Assembly (NCBI GenBank): GCA_022448645.1
Contig: JAKVBZ010000023.1
Span: 1 to 61,113 of the forward strand
Reading direction: 5' to 3'
From: Pirellulaceae bacterium
GTDB lineage: Bacteria; Planctomycetota; Planctomycetia; Pirellulales; Pirellulaceae
Length of the DNA stretch: 61,113 nucleotides
In this document: positions 17,038 to 26,199 of the stretch, piece by piece
Layout: each line of letters starts with the position of its first letter
Position numbering within the stretch: position 1 is the stretch's first letter
Position numbers and translations under genes: made by a program
The notes under the pieces: model-generated
The model's input: only the letters and a program-made list of their open reading frames with translations
Told to the model about the DNA's origin: nothing
Databases searched by the model: none

Positions 17038-19566
17038 TTATCTCGAGCGCAGCAAAACATCATCGAACCAGATCACACCCCGCGGCGACGAGTTGCCCAG
17101 AAATAATTGTACCTTGGTGGTTGCTTCAGGTGCTGTGAATTCGGCTTGAATCGGTTCCCAGGTCGTACGTGCTGGCGCGGGTGAGCCGTACGCGCTCCCG
17201 ATCTCGCGGCCTTGTTTGTTTAAATAGCGAATAAAAAGAATACTACCGATCCCGGCGTCAACGGTTGACTTCTGGTATGCACGGACGTGAAACGTCGTAC
17301 CCGCCGCGACGATCATCGCACCACTGTACATACCTCGATTTTCTCGGTCGCAGCGCACCGAATAGCTGCCGGTTCTAGCTACACTATCGTCTACCTGCGC
17401 GCCGTCTCGAATCACCCAACCGTCGATCCAATCTTCATCTTGCGTTGGCTCGAAGCTGGAGCGGGCGACAATTCCGTCGGCGCTCCTTTGCTTTCTGATC
17501 CGCGCGTATTGGCCCAGCAGTGTTTTGCGCTCGGACTGGGTGCGTGCCACGTCGTGTTGTGACTGTTCGACCACCTTCCGATATCGTTGGCCAATTTGTT
17601 GACGCAACTCGTCGTCCCCGATGACGATCATCATCGTAAGCCCGAGTCGGTCAACGTCAATTTCGATCCGGCTCTCGTCCCACCTGGCGGGAAGCTGATG
17701 TACCCCGTGATGCGCAATTGCGATACAGGTGTTCGCTTGAAGCCACGGCGGCCGTGCGATTCGGAGCGTGACGTCGTGAAGTGTTTCGTACTCCAGCCTA
17801 TCTTCACTTACCTGGTAGGTCTCGTTGGTCAACAAAAGAATTAATGCCTCGTCGCCCACAAGTAGCACTTGCTGGAATACTTGTGCCTCCGATTCGAGAC
17901 TCATCGGACTGATCGAGTGCCGCGCTGTCGTCACCAACTCATCCACGGCCTGGGCCCTGGCCAGCCACGGAGCTGCCGTGGCGATTTCCAGGTTGACACG
18001 TCCTATTTCAGCCAGCAATGGCGGGGAGTTCGCCGCGCCGGTGTTGTGGTAGAGCCAGTACGACATGCCCTTGGCACTGCAGGCCAGAGCGTAATAGGCC
18101 TCCAAACGGATCTCTTCACCAAAAGGCCAGCGAGGATCGTTGTGGTCTTCACGTTTGGTCGTTAGCAGGGTCAGGTGATTCGGATTGGGAAGCCCCCCAA
18201 GATAGGCAGAGACTCCTTGGCTAAAGACGCGGCGAATCGATTTAGGATTGGTAGCTGAACCTCGATGGTACGGATCATGGCAGTGCACGTCTGCCAGCCG
18301 ACCGTAGATAAAATGGTTTTGTGGCGCGCCCGTGTGATTGATCTGTAGCCAGATAGGTTTATGGGGCGCTAGCGCGTTCTTTTCTTCCATCAGGCCCACG
18401 TTGTACATCGCCGAAAAACCGATGCGGTGGTCGACTTTCACTGGAAAATTGTCAGGCACGATCTGCGGATCGTTCGCGTCAGGTTCGTCCTGCAATTCGA
18501 GCGCCCATACCGACTCCGATACAAAGGGAAACAGTTGTGGCTTGCCGCTGGTCACCAACCACAGGTTGGCCCGGCGCATCACACGCAGCGACGCCGGCGA
18601 ACCGCCCAGCACACCGCCACCACCCCCCAGGTTGGTGTTAAAGTGATGAGCCCTCAACTCTTCTGTTAGTGAGATGGCTCGCTCGCGGTCGGTGATTCCA
18701 TGCTCCCCGTGACCGTACATCATAATCGGAAAGAAGTCATTCCACGCCCGCACCGATTCGACAAGGCGATGTCCCGCGGTGGTCGTGATTTCGATCCGAT
18801 GACGAGACCCGTAGACGACCGATTTAGACAGTGGTACGACAACCGGCGTAAACTGTCGATAAAACCGCACCGCACCAATTTTCGCCACGTCTGTCACATC
18901 GGTTCCATTGAGGAACACACGATCCAGCACAAGGTCCGACTCGGCATGTTTTTCGACGTAGATCGTCCAGCGATCCAGCGTGTCGTTAAGACCAGCAAAC
19001 GTGATCCACAGCTGCGGCTCATTCGGTTCAACAAGTGCCTTCAACTCCCGACCGTCATTCAACATGACCGACACCGTGACATTCCGGCTGAGCGCGTGAC
19101 GAGTCCGAACCGTGATGTGTGCTGACTGTCCGGGCTGGATGATTCGGGGTTGAATCGTGTACCAGATCGGTTCCCCCAACTGTAGCAGGACCGGTTTCTC
19201 AGGCCACGGCTCGAGTGCTGGATCCTGAAAATGAAGGCTATGAATCGGGTAGTGTCTTCCCAACGGAGCGCGCAGCGACTTGAGTCCTTTGTTCAGCGAA
19301 ACACCGTCCAGACGTACGTCCTCGATGTGAACTTCCTGATCCTGATCGTTCACCAGGTGAACCAAAAAGTGTCCGCCACGGGGACCCGTGTGCTTGTACT
19401 GGTCAGCTATCCGCCCGTGCAGCTGGCTGCCAGCCTGAAACTGATAATGGTCGGGCCGGAATTCAGCGTGGACTAATTCGGCGGCTGGTAGCTGTGAGGC
19501 TGTAGCGGCCAAGAAGGCCGTGAGGTAACCGGCAATCAAAAAACGGTCAATCAAGCGTGCTTCCAA
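17038..19566 (-). CDS. Large secreted glycoside-hydrolase-like protein with C-terminal carbohydrate-binding domain
   Basis: An 842-residue exported protein. The start is TTG at 19566 because no in-frame ATG lies near the signal peptide (FLIAGYLTAFLAATASQLPA). Residues 30-250 are beta-sandwich-like. A central alpha/beta region (about 260-600; MMYGHGEHG, HHFNTNLGGGGG, ELQDEPDAND, WLQINHTG) has the shape of a glycosidase TIM barrel with Glu-Asp-Glu-Pro as a candidate acidic site. Residues about 690-842 match a CBM4/9-like jelly roll (SFEPTQDEDWIDGW, SYSVRCDRENRG, GVIWFDDVLLRS). The enzyme family is not one I can name and the catalytic residues are a guess. It probably acts on polysaccharide outside the cell. 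Confidence 0.72.
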   Translation of the reverse strand: MEARLIDRFLIAGYLTAFLAATASQLPAAELVHAEFRPDHYQFQAGSQLHGRIADQYKHTGPRGGHFLVHLVNDQDQEVHIEDVRLDGVSLNKGLKSLRAPLGRHYPIHSLHFQDPALEPWPEKPVLLQLGEPIWYTIQPRIIQPGQSAHITVRTRHALSRNVTVSVMLNDGRELKALVEPNEPQLWITFAGLNDTLDRWTIYVEKHAESDLVLDRVFLNGTDVTDVAKIGAVRFYRQFTPVVVPLSKSVVYGSRHRIEITTTAGHRLVESVRAWNDFFPIMMYGHGEHGITDRERAISLTEELRAHHFNTNLGGGGGVLGGSPASLRVMRRANLWLVTSGKPQLFPFVSESVWALELQDEPDANDPQIVPDNFPVKVDHRIGFSAMYNVGLMEEKNALAPHKPIWLQINHTGAPQNHFIYGRLADVHCHDPYHRGSATNPKSIRRVFSQGVSAYLGGLPNPNHLTLLTTKREDHNDPRWPFGEEIRLEAYYALACSAKGMSYWLYHNTGAANSPPLLAEIGRVNLEIATAAPWLARAQAVDELVTTARHSISPMSLESEAQVFQQVLLVGDEALILLLTNETYQVSEDRLEYETLHDVTLRIARPPWLQANTCIAIAHHGVHQLPARWDESRIEIDVDRLGLTMMIVIGDDELRQQIGQRYRKVVEQSQHDVARTQSERKTLLGQYARIRKQRSADGIVARSSFEPTQDEDWIDGWVIRDGAQVDDSVARTGSYSVRCDRENRGMYSGAMIVAAGTTFHVRAYQKSTVDAGIGSILFIRYLNKQGREIGSAYGSPAPARTTWEPIQAEFTAPEATTKVQLFLGNSSPRGVIWFDDVLLRSR

Positions 19567-19785
19567 TCTTGCAAGGTAAACGGCGAAAAGTATCGGCGGT
19601 ATGTGAGTGCCGACATGAGTCTCGATCGCGTGTGGCGATCGGCTGTGAGTACGACTGGCAGCTCACGCAGTTCAGCCCATGTTTGGAATTATCTTTTCGT
19701 TCATCGTCGACACGGAGATGAGGCAAATGCGCATCAGCCATGACCATCCCTATACGCAACCCTACGAGGTTTTCTGGGGCGAAAC

Positions 19786-21474
19786 TTAAAGTACTACCAG
19801 GTCCGTAACCGTGAGCGAGTTATTTCCCTTCTGCCCTTGTTCCTGATTGACGCTTGCAGTGATTTTATTGACGCCAGGTTTTACCGAGACAGGTACGGTG
19901 ACCTGAAAAGATCCTCCGGACGCAGGTGACACGACAATTGCAGTTCCCGACTCGCCCATTTCAGCATTGGTCAGTCGGATGGAAGATGTCGGAGATGTTC
20001 CATCACTGTTGGAGATGGTACCGAATAGAGTCACTCTTGCCGCTCCGTACGTCTCTGCGATGATTTTTATGCCAGGCGATTCTGGACCATAGGAAATTCC
20101 GTCACTGGTCGCAGACAAGTTGGCTGGGAGGGAGCCTATGGTTGGGACGGGATGCTCTACGAGATTAACTCGCCTCCCCCTTTCATCTGGCTGAGTATGC
20201 GGGGCCAGGTTCCTTTCATCAGCAGCCGTACCGTCACCAACAGCATTGCACGGATTAAAGAGGAAAACACGGGAATTATCACTGGAAAATTTAACAAATG
20301 GCCGAGTTCTTTGCGGAGGATTGTCGGTATTGGGTGTTATCTGGGTGATGTGTCCCACGCGTGCGGTCACCGGGCCCACTCCACTAACAGTGCCCAGTTT
20401 CAAGAATGTTTTTTCGACGTCCGCACCAGATTTTAGTCCGCATTGATCAATCTTGAGTCCCAACACAGCATCCGCATCTATGACAGTTTCCGAGGCTGCG
20501 GTGAATCCGCTGCTGGTGATGGTCACGTTGTAACACGGACCGTATTTGTCCGCCCCAAGCGTTATGTCCGTACCCATAGACTTTTCTGAGTAATAATTGT
20601 CAATGGTAACGTTGGCGCAGGCCCTGAGGTCGATGGCTGATGACCCAGCCCCGCGTTCCCAAGTGGTATTCCTGATACCTATGCTCGAGCCACCGTTGAT
20701 TTTGATTCCATAACCGCCAGTAAAATTAAGACCATAAACATGTTCAACGATCATATCGTTCGCAATCGTCGCGGTGATCGGCTGGGTAACATAGACCGCT
20801 TTAATGCCAGATATTTTAGAGTCGAAGGATCGATCCAGGCTGATGCCACCACCTAGGTTGACCAAATTAAGATTCTCTATGTTTGTAACCCACGCGTCAC
20901 TAATTCGGATCGCACCCGCTCCGCCGTACCTACCGCGGCCGTTCGGTCCCCCACCTACAAACTCCAGATCACGGATAGATCTGTAGGGCCGGGATCCAGT
21001 GAAGTCAAACATGTACCCGGACCGGAAGGTGCCGTGAATGGTCGTGTTGTTGGCGCCGTCTCCCCGCATGCTGATCATCACTCCAGTCACAGGAGACTCC
21101 AGCGTGTATTTCCCTGCCGGAATCAACAAGGTTTGTCTGCTTTTGACGCAAAAGTCATGAGCTGTCTGGAAGTCTGGAGTGCAGTCGTAGGTGCTGCTTC
21201 TTCTGGCAATCGCCTCGTGCTCTTCAGGCGGAATGAAATCCAGGATGCTGACGGAATCTCTCAGGCGGTCTCCTACCGTTCGTACGCTGGCTTCGGTACT
21301 TCTTTTAAAAGAAAGCGAATCTGCGTCAAGTTGAGTCACGGGGGTGCCCGTCTCAGAAGCAGCGTTGGCGGTCGGTACAGTGTCCTCAGCTACGGCCGTT
21401 TGCGAATTGCCTTGCAGGAGAACAATGCCCAGTGCCGCGAGGATTACGAAGTCAACAACCAAGAAACGATTCAT
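19786..21474 (-). CDS. Secreted right-handed beta-helix protein with tailspike-like entry segment
   Basis: A 562-residue protein. I set the start at ATG 21474 (MNRFLVVDFVILAALG) because it opens a signal peptide; the frame runs 35 codons further upstream into non-coding sequence that includes motif copy 4. Residues about 60-85 (SVRTVGDRLRDSVSILDFIP) resemble the linker that precedes the beta-helix in phage tailspikes. A pectate-lyase-superfamily helix follows (about 95-380; LIPAGKYTLESPV, MRGDGANNTTIHGTF, repeated IxNxN and IxG turns). The last 110 residues form an Ig-like or bacterial adhesion-type beta domain. It may bind or cut a surface polysaccharide; activity is inferred. Confidence 0.78.
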   Translation of the reverse strand: MNRFLVVDFVILAALGIVLLQGNSQTAVAEDTVPTANAASETGTPVTQLDADSLSFKRSTEASVRTVGDRLRDSVSILDFIPPEEHEAIARRSSTYDCTPDFQTAHDFCVKSRQTLLIPAGKYTLESPVTGVMISMRGDGANNTTIHGTFRSGYMFDFTGSRPYRSIRDLEFVGGGPNGRGRYGGAGAIRISDAWVTNIENLNLVNLGGGISLDRSFDSKISGIKAVYVTQPITATIANDMIVEHVYGLNFTGGYGIKINGGSSIGIRNTTWERGAGSSAIDLRACANVTIDNYYSEKSMGTDITLGADKYGPCYNVTITSSGFTAASETVIDADAVLGLKIDQCGLKSGADVEKTFLKLGTVSGVGPVTARVGHITQITPNTDNPPQRTRPFVKFSSDNSRVFLFNPCNAVGDGTAADERNLAPHTQPDERGRRVNLVEHPVPTIGSLPANLSATSDGISYGPESPGIKIIAETYGAARVTLFGTISNSDGTSPTSSIRLTNAEMGESGTAIVVSPASGGSFQVTVPVSVKPGVNKITASVNQEQGQKGNNSLTVTDLVVL

Positions 21475-21485
21475 TTGAAGGGCCT

Positions 21486-21523
21486 CCAACGAAACTGATA
21501 GGAATTTTGATTTCGGGTAGTCT
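21486..21523 (-). repeat. Dispersed double-palindrome motif, copy 4
   Basis: The minus strand reads TTGGTAGACTACCCGAAAT followed by CAAAATTCCTATCAG. The GGTA-GTC-TACC palindrome (GGTAGACTACC on the minus strand) is perfect. It ends about 20 bp upstream of the beta-helix gene's ATG, a position suited to transcriptional or translational control. Confidence 0.6.
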
Positions 21524-21769
21524 ACCAAGTCGAATCTCTCATTATAGGGGTGCGCACGTTGAAAATGCTGTGCTACCAAGTCCGCATGTGCACGACCACT
21601 TCCGGTCGATCTTCTCCTCGTCTAAGTACAAGGCAAAAGCGGCCACCGACTGCTGGACGATGGGCCACCAGTGCCCATACTTGCCCTGATAAAGGTCAGC
21701 ATAGACCTGGCGGAAGATGTGCTCGGTTGGGGAAGATTGCTAAGACAGGCATGCAACTGCTGCAGGGGA

Positions 21770-23917
21770 TTATTCTACCTTGATCCAATCAATCTCTAGG
21801 TTAAAAGGACCTTCCTGCTTGTCCGCAATGAGAAAACCAAGCGAGTTGATTTCTTCGGGGTTTAGTTTTGCGTCCGAAACGCGTCTCCCGAAGGAGGTAC
21901 CATAGAATTCAGACAGGGGAATTGTAATTTCCTGCCACTGATCAGCCTCGGTATCGATTGACGCCCGGTAAGAGAAAGCCATGCGTTTGGTGGGTACGTG
22001 CAGATTCAGAAAATATTGCCGGCCATCACCACGAACACGGACTACAAGTTGGTCACCGTTCTGCAGGCCAAGTTCGCTGGACTTTGAGCGAATAGATGCA
22101 AAGCCTCCACGATTTTCTAGAGACAAATTCCCTGAAAAGACAAGGGTACCCTCCGGAGAAACCTCGGATCCCCCTTCGGAAATTCCACCCATGACATTGT
22201 CATTGATTGATCGCCAGGAATCATCTGCCGAATTGTCCTGGAAGTCGTAGAGAATGTTATTCGCGTTTGTCTCACGAGGGGGTAGAACGAGGACCGAATC
22301 GATCGCATGGATCACACCATTGTTCCCTTGGATATCCGTTTTCAGGATCCGAGCGTTTCCCAAATGCACACCATCCTCGAGTACTTGGATTGGAAGCGAT
22401 CTTCCCTGAAGTGTTGGAGCTTTCGACAATTTGACCGCATCGGCCGCCAAAACGCGACCAGAAACTACATGAAGTTTGAGCAGGTCTATTAACTGTTGTC
22501 GATTGTCAGGTTCCAAAAGTGACTGGAGAGTACCTGGGGGCAATTTGGAAAATGCTTCGTTCGTCGGTGCAAAAACCGTAAAAGGGCCTGGTCCCCTCAG
22601 CGTCTCAACAAGATCGGCTGCCTGGACCGCCGTAGCCAGCGTTGAAAACTCTTCAGCCTGGGCTCCAATATCAACAATGTTTGGAAGATTAGCGAACGAG
22701 GAATCGTTTGCGGACTGCTCGTCCCCCTGTGATGGTTTGCATTGGGGACAAGTTTCACCGTCGCTACATGTTTCGCAGTCGCCTGCTTTCAAGCAATTTT
22801 CGCAGGGTTTATCTTTGCTGCAGTCCTGACACTTCTGCTGCCTATGGTCTTTATAAGTACGCCGCACATATTTTTTCCACCAGGCACGACGTTTTGATTT
22901 CTTATCGCTGCCAGATTTGTCGTTTTTCCAGTCATACCAACTTCCAGGACCGCCGTCGCCCCATTTCCCGCACCCATTTTTACAGTGTTCTTTCACTTTC
23001 TTCATGACCTGAAAAAAGTCTTTATCACTGCACTTCCAGGTTATTTTGATGTGCTGATCATCACTTACAGCCGTAGCTTGATTCATTACACGGGCAAAGC
23101 ACTCGTCACTACCGAACCGGAGCAGTGCCAAGCTGCGAAATCCATTGATAACATTTATCGCATTCGTCGCGACATCAACCGAATTCGCCAGGAGATGACA
23201 GTTCAAAAACAGATCTTCGCCCTGCTGTCCTGCCGCAATGGCCAACTGATCACACTGTTTTAAGACAGGGCAATTTCCCGGAAGATCAACTCCGCTCATC
23301 GCAACCGCCCGTGCCAACCAGATGGTGCCTTCTGGTGGATTCGCTGCCAACGGAGAAGATTCTGGCAGGCCAGCTGCTTTTCCGGCAAGTACATCGATTG
23401 TGTTCATGACATCGACATGATTATTTGAAAAAATCAAAATCTTCTCGTCGTAGACTGTTCCTGTAATATAAAACGGCTCGCCACCGCGAGTTTCCTTTTG
23501 CCAAGTGTAAAAGCGGTTTCCGTCGTAGGTGCTTAGGCGAACATCCGGGTGTTCCTTTCGTAGAGTCGCCAACATTTTCTGCGTATCGACATGGGTCAAT
23601 TTGACCGTCAACACACCATGGTGTTTCTTGAACCGGTGATCGTAAAGAGTGACGTCCAGGACGTCCTCGAATAGGTTGACACCAGTCTTGTCGATGACAT
23701 CTGCAATTTTGTCCGCAACCTTTTTGTGATCACCCCATTTTTTTTGCATCCATTGACCTGCCCGTGAAGATCGCATGGCCTCAAGATCAACATGGTGGAC
23801 CCATTTTGAGTCGGCCGGAACATGGGCCGGATCAAACTTTGCAGCGGTGGCAAGTAAGGGATGCCAAATTGCTAAGACTAGAAAAAGCAAGGTCCAAGAT
23901 GCAGAACGCTGGATCAC
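21770..23917 (-). CDS. Secreted FAS1-CIA30 fusion with a Cys-rich linker
   Basis: A 715-residue exported protein. The start is GTG at 23917, preceded by AAAGGAA at the right distance and opening a signal peptide (SASWTLLFLVLAIWHPLLAT). Residues 27-300 are an unrecognised secreted domain with DVTLYDHRFKKHHG. Residues about 340-362 are basic. A Cys-rich stretch follows (about 363-393: CQDCSKDKPCENC, CETCSDGETCPQC), built from CxxC pairs. A fasciclin (FAS1) domain spans about 410-545 (PGPFTVFAPTNEAFSKLP, NGVIHAIDSVLVLP). The C-terminal domain (about 552-715) is a CIA30/NDUFAF1-type jelly roll (DDSWRSINDNVMGGISEG, FLNLHVPTKRMAF, LGFLIADKQEGPF). FAS1 domains mediate adhesion; CIA30 folds bind carbohydrate-like ligands in some bacteria. 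The overall role is not known. Confidence 0.82.
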   Translation of the reverse strand: MIQRSASWTLLFLVLAIWHPLLATAAKFDPAHVPADSKWVHHVDLEAMRSSRAGQWMQKKWGDHKKVADKIADVIDKTGVNLFEDVLDVTLYDHRFKKHHGVLTVKLTHVDTQKMLATLRKEHPDVRLSTYDGNRFYTWQKETRGGEPFYITGTVYDEKILIFSNNHVDVMNTIDVLAGKAAGLPESSPLAANPPEGTIWLARAVAMSGVDLPGNCPVLKQCDQLAIAAGQQGEDLFLNCHLLANSVDVATNAINVINGFRSLALLRFGSDECFARVMNQATAVSDDQHIKITWKCSDKDFFQVMKKVKEHCKNGCGKWGDGGPGSWYDWKNDKSGSDKKSKRRAWWKKYVRRTYKDHRQQKCQDCSKDKPCENCLKAGDCETCSDGETCPQCKPSQGDEQSANDSSFANLPNIVDIGAQAEEFSTLATAVQAADLVETLRGPGPFTVFAPTNEAFSKLPPGTLQSLLEPDNRQQLIDLLKLHVVSGRVLAADAVKLSKAPTLQGRSLPIQVLEDGVHLGNARILKTDIQGNNGVIHAIDSVLVLPPRETNANNILYDFQDNSADDSWRSINDNVMGGISEGGSEVSPEGTLVFSGNLSLENRGGFASIRSKSSELGLQNGDQLVVRVRGDGRQYFLNLHVPTKRMAFSYRASIDTEADQWQEITIPLSEFYGTSFGRRVSDAKLNPEEINSLGFLIADKQEGPFNLEIDWIKVE

Positions 23918-24394
23918 GGCTGGTTCCTTTCGTAAATACTGGAAAAGCTGAGGAACATTTGAAGATAGCACCTCAACCATTTCATTTTGAAGGGTTTACC
24001 TGAGTTTTCCAAGAGACTATTTATCAAAAAAAGCCTATTGAAGTGAGTTTCTTGGGGAATAAAACGACAAATGCCAAGCAATGCCTGAGTGTTGAAGACC
24101 AGCGACACTTGCGCAAAGTCCGTTTCGAATGACAGACTTGTACCCGCGACGACAGCGATTGTCTGTTTTGACGTATCTAAAACGGTGGGAATTTTGGAGG
24201 AACTCGCGGCTCTTCGAAAACCCACCAGCACGCTAGGAGTTACACTGGGATTCAGTGAACGGGTGAGTTCTCCATCCTGTTTGACGAATTGATTTCGTTC
24301 ATCATTTGAGTTCTCCACCGTCGTTGCGATCTTCAATTTTCCTTTGAGAACTACGGTATTGTAAATCCCCTGGTGTCATTTCGCTACGAAGAAT
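23918..24394. other. Intergenic stretch with an uncertain minus-strand frame
   Basis: A frame of 140 codons (24336 to 23914) has reasonable composition, for example TIAVVAGTSLSFETDFAQVS, but no ribosome binding site, no family motif and an end that runs into the FAS1-CIA30 gene's start. I do not call it a gene. Nothing else is seen. Confidence 0.4.
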
Positions 24395-25237
24395 TCACTC
24401 CACTTCATCGAGCAGCGCAAGCAGATTTTCACCCGTAATCATTGCCACATCAGATTCTGTCAGGAACGGCATCTTGTCGAAAAGATCCATCGTCTGCGGA
24501 AAGGTAATCCAGTCCAGGCACGGACTAAAATCTGAACCCCAAAGCAAACGTTGACATGAAAAGGATTCTGTCAGTTGCTCCACATACGGCCAGGCGGCTT
24601 CGTGGGGGTAGTCGTGTCCAGGTAAGGTGAGGGCGTAGAAACCGCTCAGTTTCACACGGACGCCAGGAAACTTGGCAAGCTCCGTAACCGATCGCATAGC
24701 ACGAGCTGTCTGCTGAGACTCGGGCGGTGTCGCTGTTGCAGGAGGTAGTCCCAAATGTGAAACAAGCAAACGTAATTGCGGGAACTGTTCCAGGATCGGT
24801 TGCCAGGCGGTCCACGCGTCCCCTGCCGAATTGGCACTAACGATCCATCGGCGCTGGTCGACCCAACTCCAAAAGCTGGTTGGTATCTGCCCAAGTCGCT
24901 CAGCGTTATCGCCAAAGACGAACAGACTGACCCCAACAAATCCTTTTCTCTGTAGGTTGTGCAGATCCTGGACGGTGGGAGTCGAATCGATGTCGACGTA
25001 AGCTACCGGCTGGATCCAATCGTATTGCGGAGATTGCTTCGCCAGGTATTCGTTGTTTTCAACGCACCAGTCCTCGCCCCCGTAACCGACGACTAACGCT
25101 GCAGCCACATCGTGCTCACGAGTGAGCGAATCATAACAGGAGACTTCGTCGATCGAGACTCCAGGCCTCGATGCAAAAGATTTGTCCTGATAGCCTCTAG
25201 CGAATAAGTGAATATGTGCATCTGCACGCCTCGTCAT
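24395..25237 (-). CDS. Amidohydrolase (TIM-barrel metal hydrolase)
   Basis: A 280-residue protein of the amidohydrolase-2 (COG3618) type. The start ATG at 25237 overlaps the TGA of the upstream gene as ATGA, and it opens the family N-terminus ADAHIHLF with the metal-binding HxH at residues 7-9. Further expected sites are seen: a His in LRLLVSHLGLPPA (strand 5/6), a third in the TLPGHDYPHEAAWPYVEQL region, and the terminal Asp in LLWGSDFSPCLDW. Members act as lactonases or decarboxylases on small carboxylates and sugar lactones. Coupling to a Gfo/Idh/MocA dehydrogenase upstream suggests a sugar-lactone hydrolase, but that partner is truncated. Confidence 0.85.
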   Translation of the reverse strand: MTRRADAHIHLFARGYQDKSFASRPGVSIDEVSCYDSLTREHDVAAALVVGYGGEDWCVENNEYLAKQSPQYDWIQPVAYVDIDSTPTVQDLHNLQRKGFVGVSLFVFGDNAERLGQIPTSFWSWVDQRRWIVSANSAGDAWTAWQPILEQFPQLRLLVSHLGLPPATATPPESQQTARAMRSVTELAKFPGVRVKLSGFYALTLPGHDYPHEAAWPYVEQLTESFSCQRLLWGSDFSPCLDWITFPQTMDLFDKMPFLTESDVAMITGENLLALLDEVE

Positions 25238-25530
25238 AGAATGTCTCCCAAAACCCATTGACCGGTTCTCGCGGACTGTAATGCCGCTTCCACCAAACGC
25301 ACGACTTCATATCCGCCTTCTATGGTACTGACTTTCGGCTGAGTTTGTCGTTGTATGCACGCGACCATGTACTCAAACACTGAACGCAGAACGCCGAAAT
25401 CTAACCCATAGACGTTCCATTCATACTGTTGGCTTAAAACCTCTGAGCCCACGCAAGTAAAACCTTGATTGGGCAACGCGATTTCAAAGGTGCCCTCTTC
25501 AGAAGGAAGGACATTACTCATTGGGATGGA
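25234..25530 (-). pseudogene. C-terminal part of a Gfo/Idh/MocA oxidoreductase, 5' truncated
   Basis: About 99 codons remain, ending at TGA 25234-25236: EIALPNQGFTCVGSEVLSQQ, YEWNVYGLDFGVLRSVFEYM, GYEVVRLVEAALQSARTGQW. The VRLVEAALQSARTGQWV ending is typical of these oxidoreductases. The Rossmann domain, the EKP motif and the start are gone. Sequence homology stops near 25530, about 30 bp from the break of a DUF1501 fragment on the opposite strand, so a rearrangement joined two truncated genes. The overlapping amidohydrolase downstream is intact and may have lost its promoter. Confidence 0.75.
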
Positions 25531-25561
25531 CACAAAATATTGAAAAAACAATACCGTATAC

Positions 25562-25944
25562 ATGGCCCTATTTTGGATCAGCCGGTAGCAGGATTATTAG
25601 CGAACACGAAACAGCGAGGCCTCCTGCAAAACACACTTGTCCTATGGTGTACCGAATTCGGCCATGTACCGACATTTCAAAAAGAGGCTACTGACCGTGG
25701 CCCCAACCTATCAGACTTTACAACCTGGATGGCTAGGGTCGGAGTCAAAGCACCATACAGCTACGGGGCAACCAACGAATTCGGCTACAAAGCTTCTGAC
25801 AAAATCACGACAGTGTACGATGTCCATGCAACCATTCTGCATCTGCTGGGGCTAGATCATCGCCGTTTGACCTTCTACCATAACGGCATCGAAGGTAGGC
25901 TCACCGACGTGCACGGAAAGGTCCTTGATAAGGTGTTAAACTGA
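25562..25944 (+). pseudogene. C-terminal fragment of a DUF1501 protein
   Basis: The reading GPILDQPVAGLLANTKQRGL, LQNTLVLWCTEFGHVPTFQK, ITTVYDVHATILHLLGLDHR and RLTFYHNGIEGRLTDVHGKV matches the end of DUF1501 sulfatase-like proteins, including the His-Ala-Thr-Ile-Leu patch. The Gly of WGGEFGRTP is replaced (WCTEFGHVP). About three quarters of the gene, with the Tat signal, is missing. It begins at the same homologous position as the fragment at 56855. Confidence 0.82.
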
Positions 25945-26199
25945 CATCACGTCACTTGGTCGCTTAGGATTTCCCGTCGAGCCTGGTAGTCGATCGAGGT
26001 CACCTCAATTGCTCCCGAAACGGTGGTGACGGATATAAGATCGCTGATTCTGAATGCGAGAAGAAGGTTGACAAGCGATGTCGGATGCTCGATGCAGGAC
26101 TGGACAACCCTCAACTCTGAATCCTGAATCGCGAACCAAAAAACTCAATCATTTGAGCACTACGGCCCATAAGTCCCGAGAGACATTCATCTAACCAAT

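Noticed and set aside
23914..24336. Minus-strand frame of 140 codons before the FAS1-CIA30 gene
   Set aside because: No ribosome binding site or motif, and its end overlaps the well supported GTG start and signal peptide of the next gene.
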